Assembly (NCBI GenBank): GCA_937128475.1
Contig: CAKZML010000107.1
Coordinates: 1 to 41,277 of the forward strand
Reading direction: 5' to 3'
Source: an uncultured Chromatiales bacterium
GTDB taxonomy: Bacteria > Pseudomonadota > Gammaproteobacteria > Steroidobacterales > BM003
DNA: 41,277 nt
In this document: in pieces, positions 26,190 to 37,133 of the stretch
Layout of the letters: each line of letters begins with the position of its first letter
Position numbering within the stretch: position 1 is the first letter of the stretch
Translations under genes and position numbers: made by a program
The notes under the pieces: generated by a model
What the model was told of the DNA's origin: nothing
The model's database searches: none
The model's input: the letters and a program-made list of their open reading frames with translations, nothing else

Positions 26190-26654
26190 ATGTCGAAACG
26201 CAAAAACAAAGGGCGCGACAACAAGGCTGCAAAACGTATTCCCATACTTACCGACACGGTAGTAATTCTGCCCCATGCAGTTGAATCCATGCTCCAGGCC
26301 GAGGTGGCCAGCCAGGCACAGGCCCAGTCGGAATCTGAATCCGGATTCGAGTTTGACCCCGACGTCCTGGACGACATAGGCAGCGAGACACCTGAGGCAG
26401 CCAATGAATCATCCGAGGCGATCAGCGAACCGGCCTGGCCCAGCGAGCAGACCCTGGAAGAACTGCGTTCCAACCTGACGACCCAGACCATCGACCTGGC
26501 CAGCCAACTAATGCATGGTGCCGTGAGAGAAATGGAAGCTGCCCTGCTGGAGCAGGTGCTTGACCGCCTTAAGGAACAACTGCCTTCACTGATCGACGAC
26601 GTATTGAATGAACAACTGGCTGCAAACGCCAGCCAGACAGAAGAATCGAACTAG
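26190..26654 (+). CDS. Hypothetical protein between holC and valS, 154 aa
   Basis: An acidic protein with a lysine/arginine-rich N-terminus (MSKRKNKGRDNKAAKR), a short conserved-looking IPILTDTVV at residues 17-25, a low-complexity acidic linker of Ser, Glu and Gln (about 40-85), and an amphipathic helical C-terminus (about 88-145) containing LMHGAVREMEAALLEQVLDRL. The layout resembles small proteins near holC/valS in other proteobacteria (possibly DUF2486-like), but I recall only the IP-LTD motif and cannot confirm the family. It starts 3 bp after the holC stop, so it is in the same operon. No function is assigned. Confidence 0.75.
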   Translation: MSKRKNKGRDNKAAKRIPILTDTVVILPHAVESMLQAEVASQAQAQSESESGFEFDPDVLDDIGSETPEAANESSEAISEPAWPSEQTLEELRSNLTTQTIDLASQLMHGAVREMEAALLEQVLDRLKEQLPSLIDDVLNEQLAANASQTEESN

Positions 26655-26699
26655 TCACCCACCCCAATCCGGACCGCCCCGGCACGTGTGAATCAAGAA

Positions 26700-29465
<2,766 letters not shown>

Positions 29466-29471
29466 TAATCC

Positions 29472-29507
29472 AAGGCCCGGTCTGCCAAAATCAGTCCGGG
29501 CCTTTTT
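29472..29507 (+). terminator. Intrinsic terminator after valS
   Basis: AAGGCCCGG and CCGGGCCTT form a stem of at least eight GC-rich pairs, with an inner CTG/CAG extension across one mismatch, followed by a run of five T bases. It ends the pepA-holC-valS transcript and separates it from the moxR cluster 38 bp later. Confidence 0.92.
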
Positions 29508-29544
29508 CTATCAGGGACACTACCGGGCAACAGGGAACAGATCT

Positions 29545-30495
29545 ATGAGTCAGGAAAACACCGGGGCGGTTAATCCCGCCGAGAACCTCGCGCTACTTAA
29601 CAAGGCGCTGGAAACCCTGAATCGGATTATCCTCGACAAGGACCGGCAACTACGTCTTGCGGTGGCCTGCCTGCTGGCCCGTGGCCACCTGCTGATTGAA
29701 GACATGCCGGGAGTAGGCAAGACCACCCTCGCCCACGCACTGGCACGGATCATGGGGCTGAGCTATCAGCGAATTCAGTTCACCAGCGACCTGTTGCCCG
29801 CCGACATTCTCGGCGCATCAATTTTTGAGCAGGACTCCCAGCGTTTTCGTTTTCACAAGGGCCCGGTGTTTACCCAGCTAATGCTGGCCGATGAGATCAA
29901 CCGCGCCACGCCCAAGACCCAGAGTGCCTTGCTGGAGGTGATGGAAGAACACCAGGTCACCGCCGATGGCGAGACCTACCCGCTGCCGGAGCCATTTTTT
30001 GTAGTCGGCACCCAGAACCCAACCAGTCACATCGGCACCTTCCCCCTGCCCGAGTCCCAACTGGACCGTTTTCTCATGCGCATCAGCCTGGGATTCCCGG
30101 GTCAGGCGCTAGAGCGCGAACTGCTCAGGGGCAACGATCGCCGGGAGATGATCGCGGAAACCGCCCCGGTGCTAAAAACCGAGCAACTCCTGGCACTGCA
30201 AAAACTCGTACCCGGGGTTCACGTTTCACCGGCCTTGCTGGATTACTTGCAGGCACTGGTATTGCATACCAGGCAGCTACCCCAGCTGGCGCCGGGGATG
30301 AGCCCAAGGGCAGCCATTGCCTTGATGCGCGCCGCCCAGGCCTGGGCAATGATTCACGGTGAGAGCGCGGTGCTACCTGAGCACGTGCAGGCTGTATTCC
30401 CCGGAGTCGCCATGCACCGGATGGCGGTGACCGATTACAGCGCCTCGCCGGATGAACAAGCCCGGGCAATCATTGAAGCGGTCGCTATTCCCTGA
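29545..30495 (+). CDS. MoxR-family AAA+ ATPase
   Basis: A 316-aa AAA+ protein, thought to act as a chaperone for a partner encoded nearby. Walker A GVGKTT lies at residues 56-61, Walker B LADEINR at 114-120, and the sensor segment VGTQNPTSHIGTFPLPESQLDRFL near 152-175 is characteristic of the MoxR group. The C-terminal lid domain follows. It is the first gene of a three-gene set with a DUF58 protein and a TgpA-type transglutaminase, matching the arrangement in Pseudomonas aeruginosa. Clients of this subfamily are not established from sequence. Confidence 0.93.
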   Translation: MSQENTGAVNPAENLALLNKALETLNRIILDKDRQLRLAVACLLARGHLLIEDMPGVGKTTLAHALARIMGLSYQRIQFTSDLLPADILGASIFEQDSQRFRFHKGPVFTQLMLADEINRATPKTQSALLEVMEEHQVTADGETYPLPEPFFVVGTQNPTSHIGTFPLPESQLDRFLMRISLGFPGQALERELLRGNDRREMIAETAPVLKTEQLLALQKLVPGVHVSPALLDYLQALVLHTRQLPQLAPGMSPRAAIALMRAAQAWAMIHGESAVLPEHVQAVFPGVAMHRMAVTDYSASPDEQARAIIEAVAIP

Positions 30496-30505
30496 GTCAT
30501 CCGGG

Positions 30506-31519
30506 ATGCTCCGCGTATTCAGCACAGCACTTAACGCCACGCGGACCCGTTTCCGGGGCCTGGTAGCGGGCTGGGCCCGACGCCGCCAGGGCACTGACAG
30601 CCTGCCCCGCACCCTGCTTCGCAACCGGCTGTATATCCTGCCAACCAAGGTTGCGATGGTGTTTGGCGGCATCCTGTTTGTGATGCTTCTTGGCTCCATG
30701 AATTACAGCAACAGCATGGGGCTTGCACTGACATTCATGCTCACCAGCCTCGGCCTGATTGCGATGCATAACTGTCACCGCAACCTGCTGGAGTTGGTGG
30801 TGCATAGCGTGTCCGCTGCCCCGGTATTCGCCGGAAATACCGCTCACTTTTGCGTGCGCATCCGCAACGCCTCTCCCCGCAAGCGCTACCAGGTTCGTGT
30901 GCGCATCGGCGATCATTCCAGTGACGTGCAGGACATCCCCTCTGCCAGCACCTCGGATTTCATTGTCCAGGTGCCCGCCCAAAAGCGTGGTGTGCTGCGA
31001 GTTGGACGACTCAGCGTCACCAGCACTCATCCGTTTTCATTCTTTCGCTGCTGGACCTGGATGCACATGGACATGGAGTGCCTGGTCTACCCGCAACCGG
31101 CCGCGGCGGGCATCGCCCCACCCCAGACCGATGTGGACGTTGGCGGCGCCTTGCATGAAGGCCCCGGTAATGAAGATTTTGCCGGACTGCGCCCCTATCG
31201 ACCCGGAGACTCTCCCAGGCATATCGCCTGGAAAGCCTTTGCCCGTGACAACACCTTGCTGGTTAAGCAGTTCACCGGCACCTCCCTGACCACCCGCTGG
31301 CTGGACATGGAGCACGCGCCTGGCCGGGACGTGGAGCAGCGACTGTCCCTGCTGTGCCGCTGGGTGCTGGCAGCCGAGGCCCAGGGATTTAGCTATGGAC
31401 TGCGCTTGCCGGGCCTGGCCGTGGAGCCTGGCTGTGGTCGTGGACAACAAGCGCGCTGCCTGGAAGCCCTGGCCCGTTATGGCGACCCTGCACGAGGTGA
31501 CCTCAATGTCCGTCACTAG
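30506..31519 (+). CDS. DUF58 domain membrane protein
   Basis: A 337-aa protein with a basic N-terminus, two close membrane helices (residues about 48-92), and a DUF58 domain near 200-280 with the signature FAGLRPYRPGDSPRHIAWK followed by LLVKQF. Such proteins accompany MoxR ATPases; some carry a vWA-like fold. The start is uncertain: ATG 30506 leaves a 10-bp gap after moxR, while an in-frame ATG at 30452 would overlap moxR by 44 bp; neither has a strong ribosome binding site. The 3' end overlaps the next gene by 14 bp. Confidence 0.88.
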   Translation: MLRVFSTALNATRTRFRGLVAGWARRRQGTDSLPRTLLRNRLYILPTKVAMVFGGILFVMLLGSMNYSNSMGLALTFMLTSLGLIAMHNCHRNLLELVVHSVSAAPVFAGNTAHFCVRIRNASPRKRYQVRVRIGDHSSDVQDIPSASTSDFIVQVPAQKRGVLRVGRLSVTSTHPFSFFRCWTWMHMDMECLVYPQPAAAGIAPPQTDVDVGGALHEGPGNEDFAGLRPYRPGDSPRHIAWKAFARDNTLLVKQFTGTSLTTRWLDMEHAPGRDVEQRLSLLCRWVLAAEAQGFSYGLRLPGLAVEPGCGRGQQARCLEALARYGDPARGDLNVRH

Positions 31520-33497
31520 GCAGCAATCAACCGGACCGCAAGCCCTGGAATCCAGCGCCATTGCCTGGGTGATTGGCGCCCTGTGTATGACCCTGCTGCC
31601 CCACGCACCTTACCTGCCGGTGTGGACCCTGCCCATGTTCCTGCTCACCTCGGGTTGGCGTTTCTGGCTGGCACTTAAAGGCGGCGAACTTCCCTCGCGC
31701 TGGATCCGGCTGGTACTGGCCACCGGTGGATTTATCCTCGTATATACCAGCCAGCGAGGAATCAACGGGGTCGCCGCAGGCACAACCCTGCTGGTGGTGA
31801 TGATCGGGCTGAAGATGCTGGAGACACGCACCCGACGGGACAGCATCTTGTTACTGGTGCTAGCCTATTTTCTTATCCTTGCCTCCTTCCTTCGTGAACA
31901 GGGCCCGGTGCTGGCCGCCTACGAAGCGCTGGCCACCTGGGCTGTCACCAGTTCGCTGCTGCAGGTAACCCGCTATGGCAGGCTGCTGCCACCACGCGAG
32001 ACTCTGAGGATCGCCGGCCAACTCATGCTCCAGGCCCTGCCGGTCATGCTGATCCTGTTCCTGCTGTTTCCGCGGATACCCGGGCCGTTCTGGGCGCTGC
32101 CCAAGGCCTCAAGCTCAGGCGTCAGCGGTTTGAGCGAGGAGATGAGTCCCGGCACCCTGGCCCAGCTTTCGCTTTCCGATGAAGTGGCCTTCCGGGTGAA
32201 TTTCGTTGGCAAGGCCCCGCCCTCCAGTCGCCTGTACTGGCGCGGTCCAGTGCTGGATAAATTCGATGGTCGCAGCTGGAGCAGATCCAACTGGTCGGCC
32301 CTGCCCGCGGACATGTCCAGCCTGGCCTATCAAGGGCCGGCTACCGACTACACAGTCAGCCTGATGCCCAACGGCAAGCCCTGGCTACTGGCTCTGGACC
32401 TGCCATCCCAACCGCTGCCGCCCAACGCACGCTTGAACCGGCAACTCCAGCTGGTCAGCCTGAAACCGGTCAATGACAGACTCAGTTACACGCTGAGCTC
32501 CTACCTGGATTACCAAACCCTGGGGCCGCTCAGCAAGCGCGAAACCAACGCCTACACCTACCTGCCCGATGGCAGCAATCCACGCAGCCAGGCCCTGGCC
32601 AGGCAAATGCGAGGGCAAGCTGCCAATGACACCGAATTCATCCAGGCGGTGCTACGCAAATTTAACCAGGAACCCTATGTTTACACCCTGGCCCCCAGGC
32701 TGCTGGACATGCGTAACCCCAGTGATGACTTCCTGTTCAACACCCGGGAAGGCTTTTGCGAGTATTACGCCTCGTCCTTCGCGGTACTGATGCGCGCGGC
32801 AGGCATACCCACCCGGATCGTGACCGGCTACCAGGGCGGCGAGGCCAATCCCTTTGGCGACTACATGGTGGTGCGCCAATCCAGCGCCCACGCCTGGACC
32901 GAGGTCTGGCTGCAGGGACAAGGCTGGATCCGGGTAGACCCTACCGCGGCGGTGGCCCCGGAACGCATTGAACTGGGCCTGCCTGATTCCCTGAGACTGG
33001 GAGATCCGATGCCCGGTGGGCTGATGCGAAGTGTGGCGATCCTGGCCGACATACGCATGGCCTGGGACCTGGCCAATGCCAGGTGGGACGAATTCGTACT
33101 GGGCTATGGCCCGGAACTGCAGATGGATCTGCTCTCGAAGTTCGGGTTGAACATGCCCAGTCCAGTGCAACTGGTATTAATCATCTTCGCCCTGGTCGGC
33201 GGATTCCTGCTGTTGCTCACCCTCTACCTGGCCCGCCACTACCGTCCGCAAACCCGGGACCAGGCACTGGTGCTGTACAGACGCTTTATCAAGAAGCTGG
33301 CAAGAGCCGGCTATGACGCGCCGATGTACGAAGCACCCAAAGACCTGGCCAGCAGGATTGGCGCGCAACAGCCGTCCATACAGAGCCAGCTGAACCTTGT
33401 TGTGGACAGTTATTTGATAGCCCGGTATCGAAAGACCGAGCGCTATGAATTGGCGCTGGAACAATTACGCAAGGCCGTCCAGGAATTCAAACCCTGA
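31506..33497 (+). CDS. TgpA-type membrane transglutaminase-like protein (DUF3488)
   Basis: A 663-aa inner-membrane protein with an N-terminal block of membrane helices (residues about 15-190, DUF3488), a large periplasmic region with a transglutaminase-core fold, one more helix (about 556-578) and a cytoplasmic tail (DUF4129-like). The catalytic triad is visible: Cys418 in EGFCEYY, His462 in SAHAWTEVW and Asp478 in VDPTA. P. aeruginosa TgpA, encoded with moxR and DUF58 genes, is essential there; its substrate is not settled. The ATG at 31506 has GAGGTG about 6 bases upstream and overlaps the DUF58 gene by 14 bp, so translation is coupled. Confidence 0.92.
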   Translation: MSVTRQQSTGPQALESSAIAWVIGALCMTLLPHAPYLPVWTLPMFLLTSGWRFWLALKGGELPSRWIRLVLATGGFILVYTSQRGINGVAAGTTLLVVMIGLKMLETRTRRDSILLLVLAYFLILASFLREQGPVLAAYEALATWAVTSSLLQVTRYGRLLPPRETLRIAGQLMLQALPVMLILFLLFPRIPGPFWALPKASSSGVSGLSEEMSPGTLAQLSLSDEVAFRVNFVGKAPPSSRLYWRGPVLDKFDGRSWSRSNWSALPADMSSLAYQGPATDYTVSLMPNGKPWLLALDLPSQPLPPNARLNRQLQLVSLKPVNDRLSYTLSSYLDYQTLGPLSKRETNAYTYLPDGSNPRSQALARQMRGQAANDTEFIQAVLRKFNQEPYVYTLAPRLLDMRNPSDDFLFNTREGFCEYYASSFAVLMRAAGIPTRIVTGYQGGEANPFGDYMVVRQSSAHAWTEVWLQGQGWIRVDPTAAVAPERIELGLPDSLRLGDPMPGGLMRSVAILADIRMAWDLANARWDEFVLGYGPELQMDLLSKFGLNMPSPVQLVLIIFALVGGFLLLLTLYLARHYRPQTRDQALVLYRRFIKKLARAGYDAPMYEAPKDLASRIGAQQPSIQSQLNLVVDSYLIARYRKTERYELALEQLRKAVQEFKP

Positions 33498-33525
33498 TCC
33501 GGGGCTTCTCTCCCATCCATTCCCC

Positions 33526-34782
33526 CTAGGAGGAATGCACCACTTTCACCCGGGTCAACACGGCAGCACCGATCAGGAACAACGGCAGGATGGCAAGAAT
33601 AGACAGCCTGGGGTTATGGCTTAACAACGCCACCACACCAACGAAAACCGGACCCAGCACCGAGGCGAATTTCCCAAGCATGTTGTAGAAGCCGAAAAAC
33701 TCGCCGGTTTTATCCGCCGGGATAATACGTGCGTATAAAGAACGACTGAGGCTTTGCACCCCGCCCTGCACCAGGCCGATGACAATGGCGAGGCCGAAAA
33801 ACTCCCAGACCTCGACAATCCTGGACGCCCAGATGGTAGTCAGCATGTACACCGACAGGGCAATCAATATGCCTCTCTTGACTCCAACATACTTGGCGGC
33901 CCAGCCGAAGAACAACGCCGAGGGGAACGCCACGAACTGGACCAGCAATAGAGCCAGCACCAGTTGAGAGGATTCAAAGCCCAGCCGTATTCCGTAATCC
34001 ACAGCCAGCTTGATGATGGTGTAAACACCGTCGATATACAGCCAGTACGCACACAGGAAAATCAGCACGGGCTTAAGCTCACCAATCGCCCGGGCAGTAT
34101 CCATCAATTGCTGGAACCCCGCTCTAACCGCCCCAAGTGCGGGTTTTTGGTCCACCGTGGGCGCCTCTTCCACCCACAACAGCAACGGCACGGAAGCGAC
34201 CAGCCACCAGATGGCGACGGTCAAAAAGGACACCTGCACCGCCTGGGTGGCATCGGCAAGCCCAAACCAGGCCGGCTGCAAGGTCATGAGCACATTCACC
34301 GCAAACAAAATGCCACCGCCCAGGTATCCCAGTGCGTATCCATAGGCTGAGACCATATCGAACTCATCGGGCTTGGCCACGTCCACAATCATGGAGTCGT
34401 AGAAAACATTGGAGCCGGCGAAACCTACCGTGGCGCAGACGTAAAGCAGTACCGCCACCGCCCAGTTACCCTGTTGTACAAAATACAGGCCGCCACTCAT
34501 GACGATACCCAGGGCGGCGAACACGAACAGGAATTTCTTACGGCTGCCACCGCGATCTGCAATCGCACCAATAATCGGCGCCAGCAGGGCGACCACCAGG
34601 CTGGCGATGCCATTGGCAAAACTCAGCCGCGCCGTGGTCAGGCTGCCATCAGCGCCGACACTCCAGAACCCATTGAAGAACACGGGGAAAAACCCCGCCA
34701 TCACGGTGGTCGCGAAAGCCGAGTTGCCCCAGTCGTACAACGCCCATGACAGCACGGGCCGACGGGTAAAGACCGAGCTCAA
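33526..34782 (-). CDS. MFS transporter, UMF1 (Atg22-like) family
   Basis: A 418-aa inner-membrane protein with about 12 predicted helices. The N-terminal LSWALYDWGNSAFATTVMAGFFP and the loop ADRGGSRKKFL are typical of the UMF1 family, related to yeast vacuole effluxer Atg22. A central NLSRSLYARIIP-type motif (here QSLSRSLYARIIPADKTGEFFGF near residues 345-367) is also characteristic. The substrate is unknown; some relatives are linked to amino-acid efflux. The start is a TTG with only a weak ribosome binding site. It is convergent with tgpA and stands alone. Confidence 0.88.
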   Translation of the reverse strand: MSSVFTRRPVLSWALYDWGNSAFATTVMAGFFPVFFNGFWSVGADGSLTTARLSFANGIASLVVALLAPIIGAIADRGGSRKKFLFVFAALGIVMSGGLYFVQQGNWAVAVLLYVCATVGFAGSNVFYDSMIVDVAKPDEFDMVSAYGYALGYLGGGILFAVNVLMTLQPAWFGLADATQAVQVSFLTVAIWWLVASVPLLLWVEEAPTVDQKPALGAVRAGFQQLMDTARAIGELKPVLIFLCAYWLYIDGVYTIIKLAVDYGIRLGFESSQLVLALLLVQFVAFPSALFFGWAAKYVGVKRGILIALSVYMLTTIWASRIVEVWEFFGLAIVIGLVQGGVQSLSRSLYARIIPADKTGEFFGFYNMLGKFASVLGPVFVGVVALLSHNPRLSILAILPLFLIGAAVLTRVKVVHSS

Positions 34783-35118
34783 GCGAAATGTCTCGCCGCC
34801 AGGAGTTTCCCTGTCGACAATCGTGAGGCAAGCAATACACCCATGAACTCACACTCCATTTTCGATCCTTGTGCTGGAAGGCGTCCGGTCGGAAGTCTTG
34901 TGACACGTCGACGCCAGATTGAATGAGTTCCGAGTGTACCCTTGCACCGGGCTTTAATCACTGGCGATTCATCCAGGCTAATCGGTCGCCCTCGAAAACG
35001 GCAATAGCCCGCTGGAAATGTGCGACCACTTTCCACCAGGACCAGACTGAAAGAAATCGCTTTATTATCAAGATTCCAGACGGCCACGCTGATGAGGCGG
35101 TTATCCGGCGGCCTTCAA
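34783..35118. other. Intergenic region without a supported gene
   Basis: These 336 bp separate the MFS transporter from the PAS-domain protein, both on the minus strand. A 102-codon open frame (34779-35087, minus) overlaps the transporter start, resembles no family I know and has an unusual composition, so it is not called. No hairpin with a T tract and no convincing promoter was recognised. Confidence 0.5.
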
Positions 35119-35937
35119 TTAGAAATCACGAAAATGCCGTTTGCCATCCAGCGCCTTTTGATACTCGTTTTTGCTCAATATGTTCTCGCCTAACTGCATG
35201 TCGGTTTTACAAATCGATTTTATGAAAGCCTCCATGTTTTCAGTACTACTTAATACCTCATCAGTAAGGTAGTTAACATCCACGTTGATGCAGACCGCTG
35301 CAACAAGACCATCGGGGTCCCGAAATATTGGAATCGTCGTACATTTGAATTTGCGTGCGCCAATATTGAGTTCGTAATTCAGTTTGTCCTGCTTCAATTC
35401 TCTTCGAGTCTTCAAATCAAGCACCAAATTGGTAGCAGGCGCCCCAATTTCTCGACCCGTGACGTTGTTCCTGATGCACGAAAGCGCGTGCATAGGATTC
35501 GTAAGATCATGCAAAATAATCTCGATCCCGGTGTCCGGAAAGCTTTCTCCAATAAGCCTTACAATCCGATCAAAATTCCTCAGAAACTTATCTCTGTCAT
35601 TTTTGATCTTGGCGCCGTCATAGCGGTTGTATAGCTTCTTGTAGCGACGCTTTGCGACAGCTGATAATTTGTTCTCAACATCACTCTGATTCCCAACCAG
35701 AATGAGTTGGCGGGCAGCAATATTATTGCGATGCTTCAGCAGGTAATCTACAGCCCGGAGAAATTTCACGTCATCGAAAAAGACGGATTTCGTCTCATCT
35801 ATCCCAAACGGATAGAAGTCGTACTCTTCCAGGTTTTGCCCGTTCTGTGACTGCCGTTCGCGGTAGATTCCCCAAAGGTAGCCACCGGCCACCAATACTG
35901 CAGAAGCAAGTAGATTTATCGCGAGTTCGGCAAACAT
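35119..35937 (-). CDS. Membrane-anchored protein with a YheO-type PAS domain and an unassigned N-terminal region
   Basis: A 272-aa protein with one N-terminal membrane helix (residues about 4-24), an unassigned segment (about 33-115) starting EEYDFYPFGIDE and rich in Lys, Arg and Asp, then a YheO-like PAS domain (about 120-225). The PAS part shows GIEIILHDLTNP, VTGREIGAPATNLVLDL and a final strand AVCINVDVNYL, all typical of YheO/DadR-like sensors, yet no helix-turn-helix follows as it does in YheO. The C-terminus ends GKRHFRDF. The ATG at 35937 has GGAG 9 bases upstream; an upstream TTG frame is less likely. GC content of sampled lines is 35-47%, lower than the flanks. Role unknown; a ligand sensor at the membrane is an inference. 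Confidence 0.8.
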   Translation of the reverse strand: MFAELAINLLASAVLVAGGYLWGIYRERQSQNGQNLEEYDFYPFGIDETKSVFFDDVKFLRAVDYLLKHRNNIAARQLILVGNQSDVENKLSAVAKRRYKKLYNRYDGAKIKNDRDKFLRNFDRIVRLIGESFPDTGIEIILHDLTNPMHALSCIRNNVTGREIGAPATNLVLDLKTRRELKQDKLNYELNIGARKFKCTTIPIFRDPDGLVAAVCINVDVNYLTDEVLSSTENMEAFIKSICKTDMQLGENILSKNEYQKALDGKRHFRDF

Positions 35938-36220
35938 AAGTCGGGTCTCCACTAAACAATACTGAACCGAAGTTCGAAAAGTTATGGGTTCCGGCCCTTT
36001 CCCATCATGTGTCAAAATCGGACACTGGAATCAGTCTAGTACAGTATTGCAGGAATGTCCGCTTTGGGTCGTAAGCCGGCACTCGCGTTAATGCTCTCCA
36101 AGCTCGATGACGCGTCGCCTCAGACGCCCAACTGTCCTGCATCGAATCACAGGCACTGGATATGGATGCCAATTCTTGTGACTTCGTTACAATGCTCGAA
36201 AGTCACTCAGGATCACCGAT
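35938..36220. promoter_or_regulatory. Divergent intergenic region between the PAS protein and the DapA-like gene
   Basis: This 283-bp region should hold both promoters. On the plus strand a TACAAT hexamer lies about 24 bases before the DapA-like ATG, with AGGA 8 bases before the start codon serving as ribosome binding site. No matching -35 was found at normal spacing. On the minus strand a TTGACA occurs about 80 bases upstream of the PAS gene without a good -10. These are weak candidates only. Confidence 0.3.
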
Positions 36221-37129
36221 ATGTCTCAGCCTGTTCCCCAGGTTCTCGCTGCAAGTCTTACGCCACTGACTGCGGACAAGTCGATAGACAATGATCGCTA
36301 CGCAGGTCACGTGAACGCGTTGTTGAAAAACGGCTGCGATGGCGTGTTGTTGTTTGGTACAACCGGAGAGGCAAACTCCTTCACGGTAACCGAACGCCAG
36401 GCAGCCCTGGAGTCTTTGCTTGAGGCAGGCGTTGCACCCTCGACGCTGATGGTTGGCACGGGTTGCTGTGCCCTGCCGGACACCCTTTCCCTGACCCGTC
36501 ACGCGCTTGAGCTAGGCGTGCACCGGGTACTGGTGCTGCCACCGTTTTATTACAAGAACGCCAGCGAAGACGGCCTATTCAATACCTTCGCTGCATTGAT
36601 CGAACAGTTGGACAACCCTGCCCTGCGACTGTATCTGTACCACTTTCCCAAGATGGCAGTGGTGGCATTCACACCGGAGCTGATTGCCCGACTGGCAGAA
36701 CGTTTTCCAGAGCAACTGGCCGGCATCAAGGACTCCACTGGAAATCGCGAGCACACCATGATGCTCAACTCCCGCTTTCCGTCACTGGAGGTGTTCGCCG
36801 GAAGCGAGATGTTCTTGCTGGAATACCTGCGCGCCGGGGGTGCCGGCTGTATCTCGGCTACCACAAACCTGACCGCGGGCCTGGCGGCAGTGGTGCGTGA
36901 CCACTATCACTTGCCTGATGCGGAATTAGACCAGCAACAGTTAAGTGCAGTGCGTAGCGTGTTTGAACGCTATCCCATGATTGGTGCGTTAAAAGGTCTA
37001 CTGGCGATGCAGACCGGGGACAGCGGGTGGGAACACCTGCGGCTGCCACTGTCGAACCTGGACAAGGACAGCGTGGCGGAATTACGCCACGCCTTGTCGG
37101 AACTTAACTTCCCTGGTCAGGCAGATTGA
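36221..37129 (+). CDS. DapA/NanA-family aldolase (dihydrodipicolinate synthase family)
   Basis: A 302-aa (beta/alpha)8-barrel lyase of the class I aldolase group. GTTGE lies at residues 46-50, Tyr111 in PPFYYK, Tyr140 in LYHFP (the position of the catalytic Tyr in YNVP-type motifs) and the Schiff-base Lys170 in GIKDSTGN. The family covers dihydrodipicolinate synthase, N-acetylneuraminate lyase, 2-keto-3-deoxygluconate aldolase and hydroxyproline-pathway enzymes. The YHFP variant and the lack of lysine-pathway neighbours argue against a housekeeping DapA, but the substrate cannot be decided. It converges on prfC with 4 bp between. Confidence 0.9.
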   Translation: MSQPVPQVLAASLTPLTADKSIDNDRYAGHVNALLKNGCDGVLLFGTTGEANSFTVTERQAALESLLEAGVAPSTLMVGTGCCALPDTLSLTRHALELGVHRVLVLPPFYYKNASEDGLFNTFAALIEQLDNPALRLYLYHFPKMAVVAFTPELIARLAERFPEQLAGIKDSTGNREHTMMLNSRFPSLEVFAGSEMFLLEYLRAGGAGCISATTNLTAGLAAVVRDHYHLPDAELDQQQLSAVRSVFERYPMIGALKGLLAMQTGDSGWEHLRLPLSNLDKDSVAELRHALSELNFPGQAD

Positions 37130-37133
37130 TCGG

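Noticed and set aside
33498-33540. Near-palindrome TTCCCCCTAGGAGGAA between tgpA and the transporter gene as a bidirectional terminator
   Set aside because: It lacks a loop of workable size and a T tract on either side, and part of it is the transporter stop codon region.
34779-35087. 102-codon minus-strand frame between the transporter and the PAS gene
   Set aside because: It overlaps the transporter start, has no recognisable motif or ribosome binding site, and its composition does not look like a protein.
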